From positions 26,056 to 90,055 of the forward strand of contig CAVXAB010000049.1 in NCBI GenBank assembly GCA_963759545.1: a DNA stretch of 64,000 nt. The letters run 5' to 3'. The first letter of the stretch is position 1, and each line of letters opens with the position of its first letter. Shown piece after piece: positions 45,670 through 53,732 of this stretch. This stretch comes from Trebonia sp963759545. GTDB lineage: Bacteria; Actinomycetota; Actinomycetes; Streptosporangiales; Streptosporangiaceae. Below the pieces are notes generated by a model. That model was given only the letters and a program-made list of their open reading frames with translations. It ran no database searches and was not told where the DNA came from. Both the position numbers and the translations under genes were made by a program.

Positions 45670-46136
45670 TGAGCGGTGCCTACGCCAAGGTCGCGTCGTC
45701 GCTCGCGTGCGTTATCGCGGGAGGGGCCATAGCGGTGAGCCTGACCCATCACGGGCCTGCCGGGCCACAGGGGGAGCGCGGCGTGCCAGGCCTCGCCGGC
45801 AAGATCACCTCCGTGTCCTACAAGGTGAGCTACGACAACCTCACCGTCCAGGTAAAGTCCACCGGGGGGATGACGCTCCAGTCGCTCGGTACGGCTGATG
45901 GCGTCGCCGGGGACCTGACAGCCGTCCCGCCGCTGTACATAGACGGAAACGGCATCTTCTCCGGCACTCTTGACTCGGGTGCGTTCAGAATCGCGGCAAG
46001 CTCCGGCGTCGACTGGATTCTCACCGGCACGGTCAGCCCGTCGACCGGAGTAATCTCCGGCACCTACGATTCCACGGATCTCAACCAGAACGGCACCTGG
46101 ACGGCGACGCCCGTCCGGCATCTAGGGAGCAATTAG
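45666..46136 (+). CDS. Secreted or membrane-anchored small protein with a collagen-like segment
   Basis: A 156-residue protein. Residues about 8-26 form a hydrophobic helix (VASSLACVIAGGAIAVSL). Right after it come five Gly-X-Y triplets (GPAGPQGERGVPGLAG), then a beta-rich domain (LYIDGNGIFSGTLDSGAFRI, DWILTGTVSPSTGVISGTYD). It is coupled to the upstream lipoprotein. The short collagen-like stalk followed by a globular head suggests a surface protein; function unknown. Confidence 0.7.
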   Translation: MMSGAYAKVASSLACVIAGGAIAVSLTHHGPAGPQGERGVPGLAGKITSVSYKVSYDNLTVQVKSTGGMTLQSLGTADGVAGDLTAVPPLYIDGNGIFSGTLDSGAFRIAASSGVDWILTGTVSPSTGVISGTYDSTDLNQNGTWTATPVRHLGSN

Positions 46137-46146
46137 CGGAGGACGA

Positions 46147-47020
46147 ATGCGCGTAGGGCTGCACGCGCTTGGCATCGGCACCGGCGCCCGCCCGGAGGTT
46201 ATCCGGGCAGTCGCCATGGCCGCCGAGGCGGCTGGATTCGCCACGTTGTGGGCGGGGGAGCACGTGGTGCTGGTGGACGAGCCCAGGTCGCGCTACCCGT
46301 ACTCGGGCGACGGCCTGATTGCCGTTCCCGCCTCGGCTGACTGGCTGGATCCGCTGCTCGCCCTGAGCTTTGCCGCCGCCGTGACCACCAGGATCGGGTT
46401 GGCGACGGGGGTGCTCCTGCTGCCTGAGCACAACCCGGTGGTGGCGGCCAAGCAGGCTGCCACGCTCGACGTGCTGTCAGGCGGCCAGGCTCACACTGGG
46501 CGTGGGTATTGGCTGGTCGGCCGAGGAGTTCGCCGCGCTCGGCATCCCGTTCGCGCGGCGCGGCCGTCGAACGGCGGAGTACGTGGCCGCGATGCGCACG
46601 CTATGGGCCGATGACGTCGCCTCGTTCACCGGTGAGTTCACGCGGTTCGAATCAGTACGGGTCAACCCCAAGCCGGTACGCGGCCGTCGCATCCCGGTCG
46701 TCGTCGGCGGCAACAGCGACGCGGCACTTGCGCGCGTGGCGGCCTTCGGCGATGGCTGGTACGGCTTCAACCTTCCCGCGGCAGCAGTCGCGGAGCGGGT
46801 CGCGGCACTGGCCGGCCAGTGCCGCGAGCACGGCCGCGACCTGCGGGACCTGAGCGTGGCCGTGGCGCTGGCCGACGGCAGCCCCGGCATGCTCCCCGAG
46901 CTCGCCCGGATCGGTGTTACCGAGCTCGTCGTGGTGGCAGCGCCGCCAGCAGAGGCGGCCGACGCGGCCGACTGGGCCCAGCAGCTGGCAGCCCAGTGGG
47001 GCGTTACTCCCGGAATGTAG
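46147..47020 (+). CDS. LLM class F420-dependent oxidoreductase, one frameshift
   Basis: The N-terminal half (MRVGLHALGIGTGARPEVIRA; WAGEHVVLVDEPRSRYPYSGDG; TTRIGLATGVLLLPEHNPVVAAKQAATLD) is in the start frame. After VLSGG (about 46478) one extra base shifts the frame. The next frame continues as expected with RLTLGVGIGWSAEEFAALGI and ends QQLAAQWGVTPGM at 47020. Luciferase-like fold enzymes with this LLM_F420 layout use F420 to oxidise or reduce small molecules. AGCGGAGGA precedes the start. The indel is at a GGCGGCC run and may be a sequencing error. Confidence 0.85.
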
Positions 47021-47087
47021 CCGCGCCGCGCAAGGGTGGATGCGCAGGCGTCTTCCGTGGCCGGGAATGGCCGGAGGTCCCGGCCCG

Positions 47088-47134
47088 GATCGTGGGTCAT
47101 CCGCGGCGATATTCGCCGCGGATGACCCACGATC
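47088..47134. terminator. Perfect 22-bp-arm palindrome between convergent genes
   Basis: Arms 47088-47109 and 47113-47134 (beginning GATCGTGGGTCATCC) around a 3-nt TAT loop. It sits between the LLM gene (ends 47020) and bioD (ends 47265), so it is probably a bidirectional terminator. Part of the arm (GACCCACGATC) recurs at 47217-47227, and 47168-47181 pairs imperfectly with 47208-47221. Confidence 0.7.
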
Positions 47135-47264
47135 ACCGGAACGCCCAGAAAACCCGGAGGGCAAAGAGGGTCAAACAGGGCATTTCCCCCTCGCCGCAGG
47201 GGCGGTTCCCCGTTTTGACCCACGATCTTCGCCGGGCACGCTTCGGCTGTCATTGGCACTGCCG

Positions 47265-47948
47265 TCACCATCCGTCCCTGAACCACGCGGTCGCGGAAGT
47301 CGCAAACTCAGCCCTGGTAAGCGTTCCTGCGCCTTCGGGAATGATTCCGATCAGGGGCACGGCGTGCCTGCTCAGGTAGTCCCGGTTGCTGGTGTCGATT
47401 TCGCTAGGGTGGCGCGGCCATGATCCGATGACCAGTCCGTGGATGGCGGTCCCGCGTCGGGCGAGGGCTTCGATGGTGAGCTCGGTGTGGTTGAGGGTGC
47501 CGAGGCCGGCGCGGCATACGATCACTGCGGCGGCGGAGGGCCCGGTGGCCAGGGCGATGTCGGCGAGGGTGCGGCCGTCCTGGTCAAGTGCGACGAGCAG
47601 TCCGCCGGCACCCTCGACCAGGGTATGGTCGCGGGCTGCCGCCAGTTGCCGTATCGCGGCGACGTGGGCATGTGCGGGCGGGAGCTGCACCCCGGCACGC
47701 GCTGCCGCCGCGACGGGGGCCATCGCGTGGGCGAGCCGGATTCCCTCGTGAACATCGGTGAGTCCGGCCAGCCTGCGAACCACGTCGATGTCGCCTTGCC
47801 CGTCGTATGTGCCTGCTTGCGCGGGCTTGTACACGGCAACGGTCCGTTCGCGGGCGCCGAGCGCGGCGGCCAGCGCCGCCGTTGTGATCGTCTTGCCGAC
47901 GTCGGTGTCGGTGCCCGTGACGAAGATGACCTTCGGGGGCGTGTTCAT
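47265..47948 (-). CDS. bioD: Dethiobiotin synthetase
   Basis: A 227-residue P-loop enzyme closing the ureido ring of dethiobiotin from DAPA, CO2 and ATP. Motifs: FVTGTDTDVGKTITTAALA (P-loop), YKPAQAGTYDGQGDIDVV (substrate lysine region) and TLVEGAGGLLVALD. Last gene of bioBAFD, 13 bp after bioF. The start is ATG 47948. Confidence 0.95.
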   Translation of the reverse strand: MNTPPKVIFVTGTDTDVGKTITTAALAAALGARERTVAVYKPAQAGTYDGQGDIDVVRRLAGLTDVHEGIRLAHAMAPVAAAARAGVQLPPAHAHVAAIRQLAAARDHTLVEGAGGLLVALDQDGRTLADIALATGPSAAAVIVCRAGLGTLNHTELTIEALARRGTAIHGLVIGSWPRHPSEIDTSNRDYLSRHAVPLIGIIPEGAGTLTRAEFATSATAWFRDGW

Positions 47949-47961
47949 GGGGCGTCCCGTC

Positions 47962-49131
47962 TCACGATGGCAGGAGATGCGCGGCGGGTCGCCGTCCGCT
48001 CGTGTACCTGCGGGCCAGGGCCGCTGCCGCGGCGGCCTGGTCGGCGTCCACGGTGGCCCGCGCGGTCAGGCGGAGTCGTGATATGCCGTCGGGCACGGTT
48101 GGCGGCCGGAAGCAGCCGACGAGGATGCCGTGGTCGTAGAGCTGTTGTGCCGTGGCCAGGGCAACGTCAGGCGAGCCGGCCGGGATGGACTGGACGGCAC
48201 CGGGAGCGCGGCCGATGCCCGCTGCTATAGCGATCCGGCGGGCGACCTCGTGGAGGGCTGCTACCCGTTGCGGCTCGGTTGCGATGATGCGGCAGGCCGC
48301 GGCTGCCGCGGCCGCGGCGGCAGGCGCGAGCGCGGTGTCGAACAGGGCGGTGCGGGCGACGCTGACCAGGTGCTCGCGCAGGAGTGCCGGGCCGAGCACG
48401 GCCCCGCCCTGTGCTCCGAGTGCCTTGGACAAGGTGGCCGTGATCACGACGTGCTCAGCGCCGGCCAGCCCGGCTGCGTAGACCGCGCCGCGGCCGGCGC
48501 CGGCGACGCCGATTCCGTGTGCCTCGTCCACGATCAGCAAGGCGTCGTGGCGGGCGCAGGTCGCGGCGGTGCGCGCGATGTCGGCCGCGTCTCCGAGCAC
48601 GGAGTAGACCGACTCGATCACCACGACCGCGCGCGGCTGAGCCCGCGTGCGCAGCAGCCGGTCGAGCGCGTCAAGGTCGCGGTGCGGGCAGATCTCGACC
48701 GGGGACCGTGACAGCCGCGCGCCGTCGATCAGCGAGGCGTGGACGTGCGCGTCGCTGACGAGGAGCGTGCCGGGATCGCCGAGGGCCGTCAGGATGCCGA
48801 TGTTGGCGGTATAGCCACTGGAGAAGACCAGGCAGCTCGGCTGCCCGGTGAGTACGGCCAGCTCGTGCTCGGCCTCGGCGTGGCTGTCGGTGGTGCCGGT
48901 CACCACGCGGGAAGCGCCTGCCCCGGTGCCGAATTCGCGGGTTGCCGCGGCCGCCGCTGCGGCGAGCCGCGGGTCGCCGGCCAGGCCGAGGTAGTCGTTG
49001 GAGGCGAGGTCGAGCAGGCCGCCGTTCACCCGGGGGTGGCGGCGCGTATCGGTCGTGCGGACGGTGCCGGACCGGCTGCGCTGATCCGCCGCCCGGGTCA
49101 GCCATTCCCGCATGGCGGTCGGCTCAGCCAT
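47962..49131 (-). CDS. bioF: 8-amino-7-oxononanoate synthase
   Basis: A 389-residue PLP enzyme joining pimeloyl-CoA/ACP and L-alanine. LASNDYLGLAGDPRLAAAA marks the start of the fold, LLIVDEAHGIGVAGAGRGAV holds the PLP aspartate, and the Schiff-base Lys is in TATLSKALGAQGGAVLG. It overlaps bioA by 8 bp, so it is coupled to it. Confidence 0.94.
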   Translation of the reverse strand: MAEPTAMREWLTRAADQRSRSGTVRTTDTRRHPRVNGGLLDLASNDYLGLAGDPRLAAAAAAATREFGTGAGASRVVTGTTDSHAEAEHELAVLTGQPSCLVFSSGYTANIGILTALGDPGTLLVSDAHVHASLIDGARLSRSPVEICPHRDLDALDRLLRTRAQPRAVVVIESVYSVLGDAADIARTAATCARHDALLIVDEAHGIGVAGAGRGAVYAAGLAGAEHVVITATLSKALGAQGGAVLGPALLREHLVSVARTALFDTALAPAAAAAAAAACRIIATEPQRVAALHEVARRIAIAAGIGRAPGAVQSIPAGSPDVALATAQQLYDHGILVGCFRPPTVPDGISRLRLTARATVDADQAAAAAALARRYTSGRRPAAHLLPS

Positions 49132-50473
49132 GCGCTGCTGCTACGGCCGTGGTGATCGCGGCACCGATCGCGGCGATTTCCTCGGATGTGGCGATATACG
49201 GCGGCATCGTGTACACGAGGTCCCGGAACGGCCGTACCCACACCCCGTGCTCCAGTGCGGCACGAGTCACTCTTGGCACGTCCACCGCGGAGGTGAGCTG
49301 CACGACGCCGACGGCGCCGAGGACACGGACATCGCGGACCGGCTCCAGGTCGGCGGCCGGGCGCAGCGCGCCGGCCAGCTCCTCGCCGATCTCGGTCACC
49401 CGGCGCCGGCGCTCGTCGGTCAGCAATTCCAGTGACGCCGACGCGACGGCGCAGGCCAGCGGGTTTGCCATGAAGGTCGGCCCGTGCATCAGGGCCCGCT
49501 GCGGAGACCGGGTGACCGCATCGGCGACCTGGCTGGTGCAGAGCATGGCCGCGAGCGTGAGGTAGCCGCCGGTCAGGGCTTTTCCGACGCACATGATGTC
49601 GGGGGAAACCCCGGCCCAGTCCACCCCGAAGCCGGCGCCGGTGCGGCCGAAGCCGGTCGCGATCTCGTCGGCGATGAGCAGCAGCCCGTAGCGGTCGGCG
49701 ATGCGCCGCAGCCCGGCCAGGCAACGCGGGGGATAGATGTGCATGCCGCCCGCGCCCTGGAGCACCGGCTCGGCGACAATACCCGCGATGGTGCGTTCGT
49801 GCTCGGCGATCACCCGCTCGGCCTCGGCCAGCCAGGCATCGATCATCGCATCGTCGTCAGCGGCCGGGTCGTCGCTGAACCGGCCGCGGGCGAGCCGCGC
49901 GGCCGGCGGCCGGGGCAGGAAGACCTGCCCGGCCACATGGCCAGCGAACAGGGCGTGCATCCCGTCAACCGGGTCGCACACGCTCATTGCCCCGGTGGTG
50001 TCGCCGTGGTACGCGCCGCGCAGTGCCGCGAACCGCCGCCGGCCTGGACGCCCGACGGCAGCCTGGTACTGGACGGCGAGCTTCAGCGCGACCTCGACGG
50101 ACACCGAGCCCGAGTCGGCGAAGAACACGTGCCGCAGCGCCTCCGGCGCCAGCTCCACGAGCTGCTCGGCCAGCCTCACCGCCGGCTCATGGGTCAGCCC
50201 GCCGAACATCACGTGACTGAACCGCCCGGCCTGCTCGTGCAGTGCCGCGTCGAGCACCGGGTGCCGGTACCCGTGGACCGCGCACCACCAGGAACTCATC
50301 GCGTCGATCGCGTCGAACCGCATGCCGTCGGCGGACTCCAGGAGCAGCCTGGTCCCCGACGCCGCCAGTACCGCATACGGCGCCGGGCTGTCCAGCGCGG
50401 CATACGGATGCCATACGAGCCCGCGGTCGCGCTCAATCAGCCCTGACAGGGCGGTGCCAGCGGCCACGCTCAT
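49124..50473 (-). CDS. bioA: Adenosylmethionine-8-amino-7-oxononanoate aminotransferase
   Basis: A 449-residue class III aminotransferase using SAM as amino donor. It shows LVWHPYAALDSPAPYAVLAAS, SSWWCAVHGYRHPVLDAAL, LLIADEIATGFGRTGAGF and the PLP Lys in MCVGKALTGGYLTLAAML. The start overlaps the bioB stop by ATGA (50473-50470). Confidence 0.95.
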   Translation of the reverse strand: MSVAAGTALSGLIERDRGLVWHPYAALDSPAPYAVLAASGTRLLLESADGMRFDAIDAMSSWWCAVHGYRHPVLDAALHEQAGRFSHVMFGGLTHEPAVRLAEQLVELAPEALRHVFFADSGSVSVEVALKLAVQYQAAVGRPGRRRFAALRGAYHGDTTGAMSVCDPVDGMHALFAGHVAGQVFLPRPPAARLARGRFSDDPAADDDAMIDAWLAEAERVIAEHERTIAGIVAEPVLQGAGGMHIYPPRCLAGLRRIADRYGLLLIADEIATGFGRTGAGFGVDWAGVSPDIMCVGKALTGGYLTLAAMLCTSQVADAVTRSPQRALMHGPTFMANPLACAVASASLELLTDERRRRVTEIGEELAGALRPAADLEPVRDVRVLGAVGVVQLTSAVDVPRVTRAALEHGVWVRPFRDLVYTMPPYIATSEEIAAIGAAITTAVAAAHG

Positions 50474-51531
50474 GCGTTAGGTGCGGTGCTCGTCCCGGCG
50501 CCGCGCTTGCGTGCCGCCACCTGCTCCCGCCGGTTCCCTGGCCGGTGGTCACGGTCAGACAGCACCCGGAACCCGGCGTCGGCGATCATTTCCAGGTCCG
50601 CCCTGGCGGCCTGCCCCTCACTGGTCAGGTAGTCGCCAAGGAACAGCGAGTTGGCCAGGTGCAGCGCCAGCGGCTGCAGCGAACGAAGGTGGAGCTCCCG
50701 TCCGCCCGCCATCCGGATCTCCGCGGCCGGGCAGGCGAACCGCGCCAGCGCCAGAATCCGCAGGCAGCGTCCGGGATCGAGAAGCCAGGTGTCGGCCAGC
50801 GGCGTGCCGTCAAACGGCATCAGGAAGTTGACCGGGATCGAGTCGCTGCCGATCTCACGCAGCGCGAAGATCGCGTCGATCAGCTCGTCGTCGGACTCAC
50901 CCATCCCGACGATCAGGCCCGAGCACGGCGACAGCCCCGCGGCCCGGGCCTTGCCGAGCGTCTCCACCCGGTCGGCGTAGTCGTGGGTGCTGCAGATCTG
51001 GCTGTACCGGGACTCGCTGGTATTGATGTTGTGGTTGTACGCGTCGACCCCGGCCGCTGCGAGCCGGTCCGCCTGCCCGTCGCGCAGGATGCCCAGGCAC
51101 GCGCAGACTTCCACGCCGGGATGGTCCGCCTTGAGCCGCGCGACGACTGCCTCGACCCGGTCCAGGTCGCGCGGTCCCGGTCCGCGCCCGCTGGCGACCA
51201 GGCATACTCGCGAGGCCCCCGCCTCGATCCCGGCTGCCGCCTGCCTGACCGCCTCATCCGCGGGCAGCAGCGAGTACTTGAGGACATCGGCGCCCGAGCC
51301 AAGCCGCTGAGAGCAGTACGAGCAGTCCTCCTGGCACAGTCCCGACTTCAGGTTCACGAGGTAGTTAACCTTGACCCAGTCATCGAAATACGCCCGGCGC
51401 AGCCGTCCGCCGGCCGCCACGACCTCCAGCAGGTCCGCGTCGGCAACGGACAGTAGAGCATGGGCATCCGCCCGGCTCAGGCGGCCGCCTGCTAGCTGGC
51501 GCTCACTAAGCTCGACCCAGTCTTTGAACAC
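50470..51531 (-). CDS. bioB: Biotin synthase
   Basis: A 353-residue radical-SAM enzyme inserting sulfur into dethiobiotin. The [4Fe-4S] motif CxxxCxxC is in GLCQEDCSYCSQ; YNHNINTSESRYSQICSTHDY and GLIVGMGESDDELIDAIF are family blocks. The start is GTG 51531, which lies inside the BioQ-type operator (51523-51539). No clear ribosome site precedes it, so the transcript may be leaderless or nearly so. It is first in the bioBAFD operon, divergent from the regulator with 36 bp between starts. Confidence 0.95.
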   Translation of the reverse strand: MFKDWVELSERQLAGGRLSRADAHALLSVADADLLEVVAAGGRLRRAYFDDWVKVNYLVNLKSGLCQEDCSYCSQRLGSGADVLKYSLLPADEAVRQAAAGIEAGASRVCLVASGRGPGPRDLDRVEAVVARLKADHPGVEVCACLGILRDGQADRLAAAGVDAYNHNINTSESRYSQICSTHDYADRVETLGKARAAGLSPCSGLIVGMGESDDELIDAIFALREIGSDSIPVNFLMPFDGTPLADTWLLDPGRCLRILALARFACPAAEIRMAGGRELHLRSLQPLALHLANSLFLGDYLTSEGQAARADLEMIADAGFRVLSDRDHRPGNRREQVAARKRGAGTSTAPNA

Positions 51532-51539
51532 CGTTCAAA
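51523..51539. promoter_or_regulatory. BioQ-type operator
   Basis: The perfect inverted repeat TTTGAAC-ACC-GTTCAAA overlaps the bioB start codon and lies just upstream of the TetR gene. It contains TGAAC-N3-GTTCA, close to the motif described for actinobacterial BioQ. Binding here would block both divergent genes. Confidence 0.85.
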
Positions 51540-51567
51540 CGGTAGCACGGCCCTCAAGGGGAGAACA

Positions 51568-52134
51568 ATGGCGCTGAGCCGGACCCAGATCGTTGAGGCA
51601 GCGTACGCGACGCTGCGCGAACACGGCCTGGCCGGCCTCTCCATGCGCCGCCTCGCACAAGACCTCGGCGTACAGGCCGGCGCACTGTACTACCACGTCG
51701 CCAGCAAGCAGGACCTCCTCGCCGCCGTCGCGGGACAGATCCTCGCCGATGCCGAACCGGCGATCTCGACCACCGATCCCGCGCAGGCGGCAAGAGACAT
51801 CCGCGACGCGCTCCTGCCCGTCCGTGACAGCGCCGAGGTCATTTCCTTCGTCCAGGCCTTCAGACCCGACGCCCTCGTCCCCTTCCGGCACCTTCCTGAG
51901 CTTTTCGCCGAGCGTTTCCCCCTCCAGCAAGCCCGCTGGGCAGCGCAGACGCTGATCCATTACGTGCTTGGATTTGTCGCAGAAGAACACAACCGCGCCG
52001 AACTTGTCCGCGCCAAGATCCTTACCAACCCGCCGAGTCAAGCAGAGTCGCTCGACGCGTTCCTGTTCGGCGTGGAGGCCGTTCTGCAGGGACTAGCGGC
52101 CCTGAGCAGCCAGCGACAAACCCCTCAGGACTGA
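51568..52134 (+). CDS. bioQ: TetR family biotin operon repressor (BioQ-like)
   Basis: A 188-residue TetR regulator: HTH in IVEAAYATLREHGLAGLSMR and DLGVQAGALYYHVASKQDLL, then a helical C-terminal TetR_C domain. AAGGGGAG precedes ATG 51568. Its position facing bioB, with a perfect TGAAC-N3-GTTCA palindrome in the 36-bp gap, identifies it as the BioQ counterpart. The co-repressor signal is not visible; BioQ often works with biotin status through other proteins. Confidence 0.87.
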   Translation: MALSRTQIVEAAYATLREHGLAGLSMRRLAQDLGVQAGALYYHVASKQDLLAAVAGQILADAEPAISTTDPAQAARDIRDALLPVRDSAEVISFVQAFRPDALVPFRHLPELFAERFPLQQARWAAQTLIHYVLGFVAEEHNRAELVRAKILTNPPSQAESLDAFLFGVEAVLQGLAALSSQRQTPQD

Positions 52135-52209
52135 TAAACCGGCGCCGTCATCCCGGAACGATGACCATCCTCCATACCAGCATATAAACAAGTTGTTGAA
52201 AACAAAGAG

Positions 52210-52238
52210 TTGACAACTGTAGGTTCCGACGCGATACT
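52210..52238 (+). promoter_or_regulatory. Consensus promoter of a leaderless gene
   Basis: TTGACA at 52210-52215, a 17-bp spacer and GATACT at 52233-52238. The GTG start codon at 52246 lies 7 nt after the -10 box, so the transcript would begin at or next to the start codon. Flanking AGTTGT/ACAACT half-sites overlap the -35. Confidence 0.7.
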
Positions 52239-52245
52239 CGCTGGT

Positions 52246-52701
52246 GTGACTGACCCATGGACCCCGCCGGACGCTTCCGGTGCGCGAGCCGAACGCGAGT
52301 ACACCGCGCTGTTCCGCATCCAGCAGCGGCACGCGGATACCCCTGCCCGCCGCGACCGTGGCCGGCATCCGGCGATGATCGGACCTGGCGAGGCGGTCCG
52401 GCTGCTGGTGATGCTGGCGGCGGGCTCTGGGGTGGCGGAGGACGGCGAGGAGGCCGTGGACGCAGCCGACCTGACTGCCGCGCTGACGCTGATGCCCTTG
52501 GTCCGCGCGGAGGTCGACCAGCTCGAAGCCTCCCTGCTGATGATGGCCCGCGGCCGGGGAATGACCTGGCAGGAGCTGGCGTTCGGGCTGGGCCTTGGCA
52601 GCGCGCAGGCAGCGCGGCAGCGCTATGAGCGCCTGACCCGCAGGGCGGCGCCGGAGAATGTCCCGGCCAGCCCGCACGATGACGCGTTACGGCGAACCTA
52701 G
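52246..52701 (+). CDS. Small probable DNA-binding protein, leaderless
   Basis: A 151-residue acidic protein starting with GTG 52246 (VTDPWTPPDASGARAERE). An earlier TTG at 52210 is part of the -35 box and is not a start. After a Glu/Asp-rich middle helical region, MTWQELAFGLGLGSAQAARQRYERLTRR forms a HTH-like end. Family unknown to me; similar small proteins with this C-terminal HTH are common in actinobacteria. It overlaps the convergent gene by 4 bp. Confidence 0.7.
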   Translation: MTDPWTPPDASGARAEREYTALFRIQQRHADTPARRDRGRHPAMIGPGEAVRLLVMLAAGSGVAEDGEEAVDAADLTAALTLMPLVRAEVDQLEASLLMMARGRGMTWQELAFGLGLGSAQAARQRYERLTRRAAPENVPASPHDDALRRT

Positions 52702-52907
52702 CGATACCGCCCGGTTTTCTGTGCCTGAGTGCGGACCAGTTTCTTGACTGGCCGCCTGCGTCGCGGCTCTTCATCTTCCGGGAACATCTCATCCGCATTG
52801 GCGATACCGAACTTGCGGGCCGCCATGACCCATGACAGGGCCTTGTTTTCCATTTTCTCTTCTTCCTCGGCGGCACGGTACTGCCGCCTCACATTGCCGG
52901 TTACCAT
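52698..52907 (-). CDS. Small basic/acidic protein of unknown function
   Basis: About 69 residues from ATG 52907 (MVTGNVRRQYRAAEEEEKME), preceded by GGGAA. ALSWVMAARKFGIANADEMFP could form a helix pair, followed by a basic tail (EEPRRRRPVKKLVRTQAQKT). Lower GC and charged composition suggest a real small gene, perhaps nucleic-acid binding. A longer form from TTG 52943 is possible. Convergent with the leaderless gene. Confidence 0.5.
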   Translation of the reverse strand: MVTGNVRRQYRAAEEEEKMENKALSWVMAARKFGIANADEMFPEDEEPRRRRPVKKLVRTQAQKTGRYR

Positions 52908-52943
52908 TTCCCGTCCAGGAAATTGACGTTCTTTATCTCTCAA

Positions 52944-53732
52944 AACGAGTGGTGGTGTCTCGGGCCTGCCTCATCAGTCTGGTTCGGGAATCGGATCGCA
53001 TTACAGCGATTGAACGGGCAGGTTCTTCCCTGGCGCGCCCGCAACCCATCGGCAAAAGGGACATTTCACTTGCGCCGCCGCGGTGCCGGGGCCCATCACG
53101 AAGACAGCGGATCGTTGACCACGCCATAGCGTGGACAACGATCCGCTATCCCTGTCACGCACCACGGGCTGCCCGGTTTGCCGTGGTTTGCGCCGGTCAC
53201 GCTGGCACTTCAATTTCTGTAGGTGCTCCTCCTGTCGCTGGATGCCAGCCTGCGGCCGGGGAGGGTGAGAAGGCGTCGCCTGATTGGTGTGACTTCCTCC
53301 TCGCCCGGCGATGGATCAGCGGATCCCGATCCTCCGGCTTCCGGTGGGCCGCGAGTGTGAAGGCGAGGCACCCGGCAGGGGCGGTCCCGGCGAAGTCGCC
53401 TCGATCAGGCCGCCGGCGCGACGGGGGAGGCCGCCGGCCGGCGAGATCACGTCATTCGGGCGACGCCGGCGCGTGAGGGAAGCATCGGCAACTGCCCGCG
53501 CGGCGGCTTCACCGGTGACTTTGCCACCGCGGACCGCGGAAGGGTCAAACCGTGGCTTTGCCGCCCATGCGCCCAAAAGCCGATCGGCGTCAAGCCGGCA
53601 AGACGTACCGGGCCCCTTGCGGAGGGATGGCCATGGCCCTGGAGCCCCCGAACGCGGCCGCGCCGCGCCGCGCCGATCCCAAACTCCGCGCCGACCCCGA
53701 CCCCGACCCCGCCCGCGCCGGCGTTGCGGCAC
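52944..53732. other. 789-bp region without a supported gene
   Basis: Long open frames on both strands (53311-53736 plus, 53316-53732 minus) are Arg/Pro/Gly-rich shadows of GC-rich DNA. The frame ending at 53740 has tandem GACCCC units near its end. The only clear structure is the palindrome at 53106-53147. Confidence 0.5.
53106..53147. repeat. Near-perfect palindrome, 19-bp arms
   Basis: Arms 53106-53124 (AGCGGATCGTTG...) and 53129-53147 with one mismatch and a 4-nt CATA loop. It stands alone in non-coding DNA and is unrelated in sequence to the other palindromes. It could be a terminator or a REP-like element. Confidence 0.6.
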
